A stretch of 33,603 nt of DNA from Kangiellaceae bacterium. GTDB lineage: Bacteria; Pseudomonadota; Gammaproteobacteria; Enterobacterales; Kangiellaceae. Location: positions 2,083-35,685 of the forward strand of contig JADGFG010000025.1 of assembly GCA_016743995.1 (NCBI GenBank), in the 5' to 3' direction. Positions within the stretch are counted from its first letter, which is position 1, and each line of letters opens with the position of its first letter. This document shows positions 18,750 through 27,634 of the stretch, piece by piece. Under the pieces are notes generated by a model. The model was not told where the DNA came from. It made no database searches and worked only from the letters and a program-made list of their open reading frames with translations. Made by a program: the position numbers and the translations under genes.

Positions 18750-19793
18750 TTATTTGTTGAGCTTACCACAGCCAGATAGCTGCGTTTTAATGTCTGTCAT
18801 CAGTAACTGACAGTCTTCCTCTGCCATATTGACTGCCACCTTAAGATAATACCAGTTTTGCCGAGCGAATTGGCGACATTTTACTGCGTCTTTCTCGGTC
18901 ATGATAACGACTTGTTCAGCAAAAGGTTCAAAATCTTTTTCTTCAAAAGCATGGTGATCAGCAAAAACCTGTTGTCTGAAGTTTTTAGTATACAAACTGA
19001 GTGATTTGAAGAAACGACCGGGATTACCAATACCGCAGACAGCATTAATCGCTTGAGATGAGCCCATAATGTCAGATATCTTTTCAACAGGTATGTATTC
19101 TCCAGTTGAAATATTGACCAGTGACCTTACTGCTAGCTCAATTACGCCTGATTTGTTGTTATAGCGTTTTAAGTTGAGACTGGTACCGCTTCCGTTCTGG
19201 ATAATATAGTCAATGCTTTTTGTTCGTTGAGTCGATTCTCTCAATGGTCCAAAAGGCAGAATAAGGCCATTACCGAACATTCTTGTTGAATCAACCATTA
19301 ATATTTCATATTGGCGACCCATTTTGTAATGCTGTAAGCCGTCATCACTGATAACGACATCGACTTTAAATTGTTGTGTTAATTGTTTGATGGCTTGTGA
19401 TCGATCGGCACCGATAACAATCGGCAACTTTGTGTTGGCAAACTGCATAAATGCTTCATCGCCTATGGTTTCAACAGTGTCCCTGTCTGATACGGTATGA
19501 GGATAAGTTTCAGCATCAGATAAGTAACCACGACTCACAATACCAACCTGATAACCATGGGTTTTTAACTGCTCGGCCAAAAAATTAATAAAAGGTGTTT
19601 TACCCGTCCCTCCAAGCGTAATATTGCCGACAACTATAACCGGTACTTCAAACTGTTGTGAACTCAAAAACTTATTTCGATATAAAAAACGTTTTAACCA
19701 GGTGATTAACAGAAAAGGCAAAGATAAAGGCCATAAACACCAGCGAAATATTGTTTTTGAATACCAGAAGCTCTCAACTTTTGACGTTAACAT
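18750..19793 (-). CDS. lpxK: tetraacyldisaccharide 4'-kinase
   Basis: A 347-residue LpxK, which phosphorylates the lipid A precursor at the 4' position on the inner face of the inner membrane. The P-loop is GGTGKT (61-66) within VVGNITLGGTGKTPF. An N-terminal hydrophobic segment (FRWCLWPLSLPFLLITWL) anchors it, and conserved motifs ISDDGLQHY and MTEKDAVK follow. It lies 40 bases after msbA and before ycaR, the usual order. Products of the neighbouring genes act in sequence: phosphorylation here, KDO activation by KdsB, flipping by MsbA. Confidence 0.96.
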   Translation of the reverse strand: MLTSKVESFWYSKTIFRWCLWPLSLPFLLITWLKRFLYRNKFLSSQQFEVPVIVVGNITLGGTGKTPFINFLAEQLKTHGYQVGIVSRGYLSDAETYPHTVSDRDTVETIGDEAFMQFANTKLPIVIGADRSQAIKQLTQQFKVDVVISDDGLQHYKMGRQYEILMVDSTRMFGNGLILPFGPLRESTQRTKSIDYIIQNGSGTSLNLKRYNNKSGVIELAVRSLVNISTGEYIPVEKISDIMGSSQAINAVCGIGNPGRFFKSLSLYTKNFRQQVFADHHAFEEKDFEPFAEQVVIMTEKDAVKCRQFARQNWYYLKVAVNMAEEDCQLLMTDIKTQLSGCGKLNK

Positions 19794-19833
19794 GACTTAA
19801 TATCTGTGCCTGACAGGTATCGCAGGTTTATGC

Positions 19834-21573
19834 TTAATCATCGGCAAACTGGATGGCATGTAATTGCGCGTATTTCCCATTATGTTTCAATAGCGACTGA
19901 TGATTCCCCTCTTCCACTATTTTTCCCTCTTCAAGAACAACAATATTGTCGGCGTTTTCAATCGTAGATAATCGGTGTGCAATCACTAATGTCGTTCGGT
20001 TTTGTGTTAACGCATCGAGTGCTTCCTGTATATGTCTTTCAGACTCAGTATCCAGTGCTGAAGTCGCTTCATCCAGGATAATAATGGAAGCATTTTTATA
20101 AATTGCTCTCGCAATAGCAAGACGTTGCCGTTGACCGCCAGATAGATTACCACCATTTTCTCCAATGTGAGAATCAAAACCTTCTGGTAGCTTTTCGATG
20201 AATTCCAGTGCGTGGGCTTTTGTTGCCGCTTCAATGAGTCGTTCCTGATCAATGCTTTCCTGAGCATAAGCAATATTAGCCTTGACCGAGTCATCAAATA
20301 AGGTAACGTGTTGTGAAACATACGCAATATTTTGCCTTAAAGAAGGCAATTCATATTGCCTGATATCTTTATTATCAATTTGAATATCGCCAGAATCTAA
20401 TTCATAAAATCTGAGTAATAAACTGGTGAGAGTTGACTTACCACTCCCAGAACGGCCGACCAGAGCAACGGTTGTGCCATGATTAACTGAAAAAGAAATG
20501 TCATCAATAACTTTGTCTTTACTGCTCGGATAACTGAAGCTGATACCGTTAAACTGAATAGTTTCCGGAGTTGAAGATAACTTAAACTGACCCTTATTAT
20601 TTTCTCTGGGTGTATCAATGATTTCAAATACGCTATCAGCTGCAGCCAGTCCCTGTTGAATAATGCTATTGAGATCTGAAATCACTTTTAATGGTGATAA
20701 AAGCGCTATCATGCCTGATAACATGGTAATAAACTCGCCAGGTGTCAGCGACTTTTCTTCTAATAATTGTGCCGCAAAAAAGATTACGGTAGCGACGGAA
20801 AATGAGGCAATAAATTGAATCAGCGGTGTGCTTACTGCTTTTGTAGTAATCATTTTCATTGTCTGACGACGATTACTATTTGCCGCAAAGTGAAAACGTT
20901 TTGATTCGTAATTTTCACCACTGAAGGTTTTAATAACTTTATAACCGTCAATAATTTCCTGAGAAGTCTGAGTGACATCTCCCATCGCGGATTGAATTCT
21001 CTGACTGATTACCTTAAACCGCTTACTGGCAAATCTGACGATTAAACCGATAACAGGGGCTGACACAAAAAATATTAACGCTAGAAACCAGTTGGTATAA
21101 AACAGAAATGAAACCATACCAATAATAAAGATTCCTTCTCTTAATAATTTGGTTATAGCATCGGTAGCAGTTGCGGCAACCTGCTGCGTATTAAATGTGA
21201 CTTTTGATACCAGTTGCCCCGAGCTTTCACTATCGTAAAAACTGGCAGGTAAATAGATATAGCTATCAATTAACTGTTGACGCATTTTTTGCACTACACG
21301 TTGACCAATCCAGGCCATACTGTAAGTTGAAATAAAACCGCCAAGACCTCTGAGAAAAACGATACCAACAATATAATAAGGTACCATTTTCATAAACTCA
21401 ATATCCCCCCCAACCAGACCTTTATCGGTCAATGGTTTAAGCGACATAATGAAAAACATTTCCATTAACGAGTACAGCAGACTACCGGCTATGGCAATCG
21501 CAAACATTGCTTTATAGTTTTTTAAATAAGACAATAAACGCTTATAGGTATTCAATGAGTTTTTCTCATTCAT
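19834..21573 (-). CDS. msbA: lipid A export ATP-binding/permease protein
   Basis: A 579-residue ABC half-transporter: six membrane helices in the first roughly 310 residues, then one nucleotide-binding domain with Walker A GRSGSGKST (373-381), signature LSGGQRQRLAIARA (near 478), Walker B IIILDEATSALD and the switch His in IAHRLSTI. It flips lipid A-core across the inner membrane. The start overlaps the exbD stop codon (ATGA), implying translational coupling. Placement next to lpxK supports MsbA rather than a drug exporter of the same fold. Confidence 0.95.
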   Translation of the reverse strand: MNEKNSLNTYKRLLSYLKNYKAMFAIAIAGSLLYSLMEMFFIMSLKPLTDKGLVGGDIEFMKMVPYYIVGIVFLRGLGGFISTYSMAWIGQRVVQKMRQQLIDSYIYLPASFYDSESSGQLVSKVTFNTQQVAATATDAITKLLREGIFIIGMVSFLFYTNWFLALIFFVSAPVIGLIVRFASKRFKVISQRIQSAMGDVTQTSQEIIDGYKVIKTFSGENYESKRFHFAANSNRRQTMKMITTKAVSTPLIQFIASFSVATVIFFAAQLLEEKSLTPGEFITMLSGMIALLSPLKVISDLNSIIQQGLAAADSVFEIIDTPRENNKGQFKLSSTPETIQFNGISFSYPSSKDKVIDDISFSVNHGTTVALVGRSGSGKSTLTSLLLRFYELDSGDIQIDNKDIRQYELPSLRQNIAYVSQHVTLFDDSVKANIAYAQESIDQERLIEAATKAHALEFIEKLPEGFDSHIGENGGNLSGGQRQRLAIARAIYKNASIIILDEATSALDTESERHIQEALDALTQNRTTLVIAHRLSTIENADNIVVLEEGKIVEEGNHQSLLKHNGKYAQLHAIQFADD

Positions 21574-21983
21574 TCCTGTGTTCTCTGGGTCGCCATTTTT
21601 AAGTTAGTTATTCCCATTTGTGCGGTGGCATCCATGGCAATGACAACCGATTGATAAGCAGTATTGGCATCAGCACTGATAACCACTGGAATCTGGTTGT
21701 TTTTGGCCAATAAGGGCTGCATGACTTTTTTAATGGTATCAATTTCATTGTTAGCTAACGCCTTTCCATTAATAAATATGCGGCCTTCTTTATCAATACT
21801 GATTTCTATCATTTCTGGGTCACTTTCCAATACTTCAACATCGGCTTTAGGAAGATCCAGTTTTATCTGTGTTTCCCGAGTAAAGCTGGTTGAAACCATA
21901 AAGAAAATGAGCAATAAAAAAACAACGTCAATCAGTGGTGTCAGGTTGACGGTAACTTCAGGCTTTTTATTTCTAATCAGCAC
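21570..21983 (-). CDS. exbD: ExbD/TolR-family protein
   Basis: A 137-residue biopolymer-transport protein. It has one N-terminal membrane helix carrying the conserved Asp (LTPLIDVVFLLLIFFM) and a periplasmic domain. With ExbB it forms a proton-driven motor. It starts four bases after exbB and overlaps msbA. In this genomic context the pair may power a TonB-like or lipid-transport function rather than the receptor upstream, as it is wired into the msbA operon; that is inference. Confidence 0.93.
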   Translation of the reverse strand: MLIRNKKPEVTVNLTPLIDVVFLLLIFFMVSTSFTRETQIKLDLPKADVEVLESDPEMIEISIDKEGRIFINGKALANNEIDTIKKVMQPLLAKNNQIPVVISADANTAYQSVVIAMDATAQMGITNLKMATQRTQE

Positions 21984-21987
21984 TAGA

Positions 21988-22608
21988 TTACCCCTTTAAA
22001 GTTTCACGTTCGCCGTGAAGAACTTCAACCATTTTTAAAGCTTCCTGCTCCATTTCGGTAACCAGTTCTTCAACTCGCCGTTCATAATGACGGTGAAAAA
22101 TAAGGGCCGGTATTCCAATGGTTAATCCGGTAGCAGTTGTCACCAGGGCTTCTGATATACCTTCTGCCAGCGCTGTTGGGTCGCCTGTTCCTTGAATGGT
22201 GATTACGGTAAACACTCGAATCATACCGATGACCGTTCCCAGCAACCCCAGTAACGGTGTTACCTGGGCAATCGTTCCCAATGTATTCAGATATCTTTCC
22301 AATGTTAGCACAGCATGCCGTCCGGCATCCTGAATGCTCTCTTTCATTGTTTCACGTCCATGAACATGGTTTACCAGACCAGCAGCCAGTATTTCACCCA
22401 ATGGAGAGCTGGCCTTAAGTGTTCGTAATTTACCTTTATCCAGTTGATTATTTTTAATCCATGTCCACACCTGGGCAACCAGGTGTTTGGGCGTTATTCT
22501 GGTACGCCTCAGACTCCATCCTCGTTCAACGCAAATGGCTAATGCAGCAATAGAGCACAACACGATTGGAAACATTATCCAACCACCCGCTTTAAATAGT
22601 TCAATCAT
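21988..22608 (-). CDS. exbB: MotA/TolQ/ExbB proton-channel family protein
   Basis: A 206-residue protein with three membrane helices: an N-terminal helix (WIMFPIVLCSIAALAICVERG) and two C-terminal ones containing TPLLGLLGTVIGMIRVF and ALVTTATGLTIGIPALIF, the family's most conserved segments. It is the channel partner of the ExbD encoded immediately downstream. It is the first gene of the exbB-exbD-msbA-lpxK-ycaR-kdsB run. A gap of 354 bases separates it from comEC upstream, so this run may have its own promoter. Confidence 0.94.
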   Translation of the reverse strand: MIELFKAGGWIMFPIVLCSIAALAICVERGWSLRRTRITPKHLVAQVWTWIKNNQLDKGKLRTLKASSPLGEILAAGLVNHVHGRETMKESIQDAGRHAVLTLERYLNTLGTIAQVTPLLGLLGTVIGMIRVFTVITIQGTGDPTALAEGISEALVTTATGLTIGIPALIFHRHYERRVEELVTEMEQEALKMVEVLHGERETLKG

Positions 22609-22962
22609 AAAATCAACTGCCTTTACTTTTGTTATTTCGGGAGTTTTCGGTAAAACTCAAGCTATCAGAATTGTATCTTCGCCAGATAATATAGCAAGAA
22701 CTCAATTACATCAGAGTACCATAATTTGGTAAAGCTGACGTAATCTACTGATTTTACACTCGATTTAGAATTTTACCCGTAAAAAATTCATATTACTCAT
22801 ATTTATACCCAAACTTCCTGGAAATCCAGCTTTCAGGGAGTTTGAGGATATTGTCAGAAGTCGCGCTAAGGCCAGAGTTTTATGTCGAGTCAAAATTCTG
22901 TATTAAAAAAACAATGCTTCATGAGATTAAAAATCGTTCACAAATCAAACGATAAGACGCTC
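22609..22962. other. intergenic region between comEC and exbB
   Basis: No coding frame is credible. It should hold the exbB-operon promoter on the minus strand. It also holds a copy of the TATACCCAAACT element (22804-22815), which forms an imperfect inverted repeat with 22831-22847. Confidence 0.5.
22804..22850. repeat. TATACCCAAACT element with imperfect inverted repeat
   Basis: TATACCCAAACTTCCTGGAA is followed after a 7-base spacer by TTTCAGGGAGTTTGAGGATA, an imperfect complement of it. The same first 12 bases recur at 2709-2720 (followed there by CCTTGAAGATG). This pattern suggests a dispersed short palindromic repeat. Only two copies are in the window, so the call is tentative. Confidence 0.4.
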
Positions 22963-25389
22963 TTAATTGTTGAGCCAGAAATTATTCTTCTGTTGTCGTA
23001 GAGCGGACAAAACAAGCCGATGTTTTGAATCGAAACGAGCAATAATGGCACCTTGTTTGTGAGTGATCCAGATCATGCTGCCCTGTTCCTGATAACGTTT
23101 CACAACTTCATGACGAGGAAATTGCCATTGATTATCATAGCCTGTAGAAAACACGATATGCTTTGGTTGAGTCGCCAGGACGAAAGCTGGAGTTGAACTG
23201 GTTTTACTGCCGTGGTGTGGGGCAACAACCAGATCATATTGTGATATACCAGATTTAACCAGTTTGTTTTCTACTGATTTTTCGATATCGCCGGTTAACA
23301 GAAACTGTTGGTCGTATACCTTTATTGATAATACACAGGAGGCATTGTTGCCTTTTGATGCCCCCTTAAGGTTGTGTTTTAACCATAAAAACTCAACCTT
23401 TCCCCATTGCCAGTCGGCTGCATGATGGCAACTTGTCGCTCTAATTCCATTTGCTGCATTATCTGTTATTCTGGTTTCTGTGAGTGTGTTTTGTTTCTGC
23501 ATAGTAGCGTTTTGTTTCTGCATAGTAGCGTTTTGTTTCTGTATAGTGGTGTTTTGTTTCTGTATAGTGGCGTTTAGCATTTTTTTATTGAATGGTTCGC
23601 CGGTTAATAGTGCCCCCACTTCAAAATGCTGTGTTACTGCACTCAACCCGCCGGCATGATCAGAGTCGTTGTGGCTAATGACCAGCTTGTCGATTTTACG
23701 AATATTTCGGCTTTTTAAAAAGGGAATAATGGTAGCGTTGGCAACCGCATAATCTGAACTTCCCCACGCAGTATCAAATAATAAATTTCCTTCGCTTGTT
23801 TCAACATACACGGCCAGCCCCTGACCAACATCCAGAATCACCAGCTCAAATCTGTCTGTCTTATTTTTGTTCGGTATTGTTATTAATACAGCAAGAAATA
23901 TCGTTGGGATAAGGCAAAATCGACTCACCAGTTTTTTGTTGAACAACAATACTCCCGGTACAATGAGGGCTAACACATATCCATAGGTGTCTGGTATGGG
24001 GTAGATTAGTTTCTGATTGATTTCTGCGAGGTAGCTTTGTAACCAGTAACACTTTTCCATCAACCAGCTGAGTATTCCGAATAAAAATGAAGCAATGTTT
24101 CCTGTAAATACCGATGTTACGGCTGCCATATAGAGTAATGGCGTGATCAGAAATGAATAGGCCGGGATCAAAATAAGATTAGCAGCAAAAGAGACCCAGC
24201 TCAGGTTACTCAAAGACAATAAAGAAACAGGCAATAAGGTAATGTAGAGATAAAAATTTATTTTTAACCAACTTTTGAACCGGGAAATTGTACCTGATTG
24301 CTGATTAAGTACTGAAGCTATAACCCCCACTGCAATAAATGACAACCAGAAGCTGGCTGTCAGTACCGAAAATGGTTGAAACAACAGAATAATAATCAGA
24401 GCCATGCCGAGGACGCTAGATAATCGATAGTGGCGTCCGCTCCAACGTGAAACCAGAAAAATAAAGAGCATTAGAAATGCTCGCTGTGCAGGTAAACCAG
24501 CACCACTGAGCAGGACTACTGAAAATGCACCAAACAGAGAAGCAAGCTGTCCAGATATCTGTGCAGGTACTAACAGGCAAAGTCTGGAACTACTTTTCCA
24601 GAGTAGAAATACCAGCCAGTATGACCATAGTGCGGCAATACCGGTATGCAAACCAGAAATTGCTAATAAATGTGCTGTTCCAGAGGCTTGAAAAACTTGC
24701 CATTGCTCTGGTGACAAACCTTTACGGTCTCCAAATAGCATCGCCAGCACCATAGGACGTATTTCATTATCAGGTAAAAGTTTGCTGATATTATTAAAGT
24801 AAGCCTGGCGACCCTGATGGTAAAAACCGGCAAGAGAAACTTTTGATAGCAATCTGGCCTGGTTTTTTACACTCGCTTTCCCAAGATATTGATTTGCCAA
24901 CTTCCAGCGCTCATAGTCAAAAGCCCCCGGATTAACTCTACCACGCGCGGGTCGAAGTTTTGCCTTAAACAGCCAGGCCTGGCCTGCTTCAGGTAAAATA
25001 ACTGGCTTAATGGCATATTTACCCCAGCTCAATTTAAGTTTACCGGGACTCAACCTGCTTACCTTGTGACCGTCAATATAATTGAGGCAAAAATCAAACT
25101 TGATACTATAAGTTAAATATTGAGGTATACTGCAGATAGTTCCCTCAATAGCTGCTATCCGTGGCTCTTTCAACGTGTTTTGTACATATTTCAGCCAACA
25201 TATTGAACTTGTAGCACTCCAGAATATGCCGAAAAGACAATATAACAGTACCGTTTTTGATTGATAATAATGCCGAACTAAAAGAAATAAAATAACTGAA
25301 ATAAAAATTAAAACGATTACCTGTTGAATTGTGGCAATAAAAAAAAGCGACAGCATCCCTGACAATAAGCCAATAGCATTGAAAACCAT
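22963..25389 (-). CDS. comEC: ComEC/Rec2 DNA-uptake channel protein
   Basis: An 808-residue protein that carries transforming single-stranded DNA across the inner membrane. It has an N-terminal DUF4131 region, a competence membrane domain beginning around LLAISGLHTG (about residue 242), and a C-terminal metallo-beta-lactamase-like domain with VISHNDSDHAGGL (near 570) and APHHGSKTSS. The length is normal. The odd feature is residues 607-634, four tandem copies of a 7-residue unit of the type ATMQKQN inserted in the C-terminal domain, encoded by a 21-bp DNA repeat. The frame stays open, so the protein is probably intact. It implies potential natural competence, though other competence genes are not in view. 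Confidence 0.95.
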   Translation of the reverse strand: MVFNAIGLLSGMLSLFFIATIQQVIVLIFISVILFLLVRHYYQSKTVLLYCLFGIFWSATSSICWLKYVQNTLKEPRIAAIEGTICSIPQYLTYSIKFDFCLNYIDGHKVSRLSPGKLKLSWGKYAIKPVILPEAGQAWLFKAKLRPARGRVNPGAFDYERWKLANQYLGKASVKNQARLLSKVSLAGFYHQGRQAYFNNISKLLPDNEIRPMVLAMLFGDRKGLSPEQWQVFQASGTAHLLAISGLHTGIAALWSYWLVFLLWKSSSRLCLLVPAQISGQLASLFGAFSVVLLSGAGLPAQRAFLMLFIFLVSRWSGRHYRLSSVLGMALIIILLFQPFSVLTASFWLSFIAVGVIASVLNQQSGTISRFKSWLKINFYLYITLLPVSLLSLSNLSWVSFAANLILIPAYSFLITPLLYMAAVTSVFTGNIASFLFGILSWLMEKCYWLQSYLAEINQKLIYPIPDTYGYVLALIVPGVLLFNKKLVSRFCLIPTIFLAVLITIPNKNKTDRFELVILDVGQGLAVYVETSEGNLLFDTAWGSSDYAVANATIIPFLKSRNIRKIDKLVISHNDSDHAGGLSAVTQHFEVGALLTGEPFNKKMLNATIQKQNTTIQKQNATMQKQNATMQKQNTLTETRITDNAANGIRATSCHHAADWQWGKVEFLWLKHNLKGASKGNNASCVLSIKVYDQQFLLTGDIEKSVENKLVKSGISQYDLVVAPHHGSKTSSTPAFVLATQPKHIVFSTGYDNQWQFPRHEVVKRYQEQGSMIWITHKQGAIIARFDSKHRLVLSALRQQKNNFWLNN
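23488..23571. repeat. 21-bp tandem repeat, four copies, inside comEC
   Basis: Four adjacent 21-base units beginning GTTTTGTTTCTG at 23488, 23509, 23530 and 23551, differing at few positions (GCATAGTAGC in the first two, GTATAGTGGT/C in the last two). Because 21 is a multiple of three, copy-number change would alter protein length without breaking the frame. Confidence 0.95.
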
Positions 25390-25596
25390 TTCCCTGTTCC
25401 ACCCAGTCCTTTTTATAAAGGTTTAAACTTCATTCCCTGACTAACTGACCATTCTGGTTCGTCGTACCTGCCAATATTAAATATACTTTGTATAAAACAA
25501 ACCCATAGTTAAATTTACGGGCTTACAATTCAGCAAGGTAACGGCTACAATTAGTGTTCATCTTTTGATAACTTGAAATAACGTAGTTACTTTAAC

Positions 25597-26163
25597 ATGC
25601 CAAGAAAATTAATAAAACGTTACTTACCTGATCCAGGTAAAATCAAGGATAATAAGTTTCTTAGCATCTTCGGTAGTATCCTGCATGATCCTCAACTCTG
25701 GCATTTAACCCGATATTCTGTCGGTCATGCTTTTCTTGTCGGGTTGTTTTGTGCGTTTATTCCCGTTCCCTTTCAAATGCTGCTTGCTGCTGGCGGCGCA
25801 GTACTGTTTCGAGCCAACATTGCTATTTCTGTTGCGTTAGTATGGATTACTAATCCAGTAACAATGCCCTTTTTATTCGGCTTTGCCTATATTGTTGGTA
25901 TTACTATATTAGGAAAGGATTCTGATGATTTTCATTTTGAATTATCCTATGAATGGTTAAGCGACCATTTAGTCGATTTATGGGAACCCTTTTTGCTTGG
26001 ATGCCTTATCTGCGCTACTGTTTGTGCCATTCTGGGTTATCTTGGAGTCAGAATATTCTGGCGATTTCATATTGCTAATGCATGGCAGGAAAGGTGTAAG
26101 AACCGGCGAGAAGCTATGGCTGAAAGAGATAGAATAAAAAGTGATTTGGCTAACAGAAAATAA
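25597..26163 (+). CDS. DUF2062 membrane protein
   Basis: A 188-residue protein of the DUF2062 family: a basic N-terminus with a conserved start (PRKLIKRYLPDP), then SVGHAFLVGLFCAFIPVPFQMLLA and ISVALVWITNPVTMPFLFGFAYIVG, the family signature with two or three membrane helices, and a charged cytoplasmic tail. The biochemical role of the family is not established. It is transcribed divergently from comEC and stands alone. Confidence 0.92.
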   Translation: MPRKLIKRYLPDPGKIKDNKFLSIFGSILHDPQLWHLTRYSVGHAFLVGLFCAFIPVPFQMLLAAGGAVLFRANIAISVALVWITNPVTMPFLFGFAYIVGITILGKDSDDFHFELSYEWLSDHLVDLWEPFLLGCLICATVCAILGYLGVRIFWRFHIANAWQERCKNRREAMAERDRIKSDLANRK

Positions 26164-26227
26164 ATAGAACGTTTAAGAGAGCCACCTGGCAACAAAGTTT
26201 CACAACTAACGTCTGCGCTTCATGAAA

Positions 26228-26260
26228 GGTAAATACCGAGTTTTAAACTCGATATTTACC
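26228..26260. terminator. long hairpin between convergent genes
   Basis: A 15-bp stem with one mismatch (26228-26242 with 26246-26260, loop TTA) lies between the ends of the DUF2062 and bacterioferritin genes. No clear T-run follows in either direction, so termination is inferred mostly from stem and position. Confidence 0.55.
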
Positions 26261-26278
26261 CGGTTAAACAGACTAAGA

Positions 26279-26746
26279 TCAGGTTTGGTTCTGAATATAG
26301 TTTTCCAGTCCCATTTTATCAATCAGGCCCAGTTGACGTTCTAACCAGTACATGTGGTCTTCCTCTGTGTCGGTTAACAGTTTAAGAAGGATCTGTCTTG
26401 ATTGATAATCTTGCTCTTCTTCACAAACCTTTATTGCAGTCTTCAGCTCTTTGGCTACTTTATATTCAACCGACAAATCATTGCTCAACATTTCCTCAAC
26501 ATTGGAGCCTATAGATAATGAAGAACGAGAAGATAAATCCGGTGTTGCTTCAAGAAACAGCATTCTGTCAATTAACAATTGTGCATGCTCTCTTTCTTCT
26601 TCTGCTTCATGAGAAATTCTCTCTTCCAGTTTATTCAACTCCCAGTCACCATACATTCTGGAATGAATAAAATATTGATCAAACGCACTCAGTTCATATT
26701 CAAGTAGTGACTGGAGCTGTTCAATAACTTTCTGATTACCTTTCAT
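26279..26746 (-). CDS. bfr: bacterioferritin, ferroxidase-type (alpha) subunit
   Basis: A 155-residue four-helix ferritin-like protein. The dinuclear iron (ferroxidase) ligands are all present by alignment to E. coli Bfr numbering: E18, E51, H54, E94, and E128/H131 (one residue shifted). Tyr25 is also kept. The heme-ligand position 52 is Arg, not Met, so this subunit should oxidise iron but not bind heme by the usual Met pair. It is the second gene of an operon, 42 bases after a second bacterioferritin with the opposite residue pattern, implying a mixed 24-mer iron store in the cytoplasm. Confidence 0.94.
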   Translation of the reverse strand: MKGNQKVIEQLQSLLEYELSAFDQYFIHSRMYGDWELNKLEERISHEAEEEREHAQLLIDRMLFLEATPDLSSRSSLSIGSNVEEMLSNDLSVEYKVAKELKTAIKVCEEEQDYQSRQILLKLLTDTEEDHMYWLERQLGLIDKMGLENYIQNQT

Positions 26747-26788
26747 AATTGTTCCTTAAATAACATATTATGGTTGAGTTAGTGATAA

Positions 26789-27253
26789 CTAAACCGCAGA
26801 CTGTAAGTAATTTTTTAAACCGGTATTGCTGATCAGGTATTCCTGAGATTCCAGCCAGTCTATCTGTTCCTCACACTCATGAAGAACCGAAGATACACAT
26901 TCTCGGCTGATAAAATCAGATTTTGTCTCACAAAGCTCAACTGTACGAGATAAAGACTGACGTAGTTCTTTTTCAAACTTAAGGTTCCCAGCAAGCATTT
27001 GTGGTACATCTTCTCCTATATAGAGTTTCCCCAAGTCCTGTAAATTAGGCAGTCCTTCAAGAAAAAGGATTCTTTTGATCACTTTATCTGACGCTTTCAT
27101 TAAATAAATTGAATAGTCATAATCTTTCTTTTTTATCTGATCAAACCCCCAGTCTTCGCACATCCTGGAGTGCAAAAAATACTGATTGATGCCCGTTAGC
27201 AGAAGCTTTAATGCACCATTCAGTTCGACAATAATCTCTTTATCACCTTTCAT
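26789..27253 (-). CDS. bacterioferritin, heme-binding (beta) subunit
   Basis: A 154-residue bacterioferritin homologue. Met52, the heme ligand, is kept, but the ferroxidase ligands are mostly lost: position 18 is Leu, 51 Leu, 54 Ala, 127 Cys and 130 Gln; only E94 remains. The start MKGDKEIIVELNGALKLLLTGINQYFLHSRM is clearly family-like. It should not oxidise iron by itself, but could supply heme sites for electron release in a heteropolymer with the downstream subunit, as known for two-subunit bacterioferritins of Neisseria and some pseudomonads. It is first in the operon and divergent from bfd. Confidence 0.88.
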   Translation of the reverse strand: MKGDKEIIVELNGALKLLLTGINQYFLHSRMCEDWGFDQIKKKDYDYSIYLMKASDKVIKRILFLEGLPNLQDLGKLYIGEDVPQMLAGNLKFEKELRQSLSRTVELCETKSDFISRECVSSVLHECEEQIDWLESQEYLISNTGLKNYLQSAV

Positions 27254-27362
27254 AGAATTCTCGTCAGTTACCTGTGAAAAATATTTTTATACATAGGAAA
27301 CATTATACGCCCAAACAAGACTGAATTCTGGTATAAAAAATAGCCGTTTGTTATAAGTTCGC

Positions 27363-27391
27363 TTGACACAAATGAGAATGATTCCTATAAT
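27363..27391 (+). promoter_or_regulatory. sigma-70 promoter of bfd with embedded Fur-box-like site
   Basis: TTGACA (27363-27368) and TATAAT (27386-27391) are perfect consensus hexamers with a 17-base spacer. Within the spacer and into the -10 lies AATGAGAATGATTCCTATA (27371-27389), resembling a Fur box with the half-sites GAGAAT-G-ATTCCT. Fur-iron bound here would block polymerase, so the gene should be induced by iron starvation. Confidence 0.82.
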
Positions 27392-27418
27392 ATTTTACAG
27401 AATCATATGGAGTCTGGT

Positions 27419-27634
27419 ATGTACGTTTGCATTTGTAACGCTGTCACCGACAGTCAGATCATTGAAGCACAAAACAATGGCCATAAAACCATGAGCGATA
27501 TTCGTCGTCATCTGGGGGTCGGAAACTGCTGTGGACGTTGTGTTGAAACGGCTAAAGAGGTCATTAGACAAAATTCTGGCGTTCAAAAATACATGCCAAA
27601 AGTCTTTGCTACCGATATATTACAACCAGCCTGA
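27419..27634 (+). CDS. bfd: bacterioferritin-associated ferredoxin
   Basis: A 71-residue [2Fe-2S] protein that reduces the iron core of bacterioferritin to release Fe2+. The cluster ligands are C4, C6, C38 and C41 (CIC and CGRC). I start it at MYVCICNAVTD, the family's normal N-terminus, with GGAG at 27409-27412 six bases upstream; an in-frame ATG at 27407 overlaps that ribosome site and is less likely. It is divergent from the bfr pair. Its promoter carries a Fur-box-like site, consistent with iron mobilisation when iron is scarce. Confidence 0.96.
   Translation: MYVCICNAVTDSQIIEAQNNGHKTMSDIRRHLGVGNCCGRCVETAKEVIRQNSGVQKYMPKVFATDILQPA

Noticed and set aside
23488-23571. CRISPR-like array in comEC
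   Set aside because: The 21-base units are directly adjacent without spacers and encode an in-frame protein repeat.
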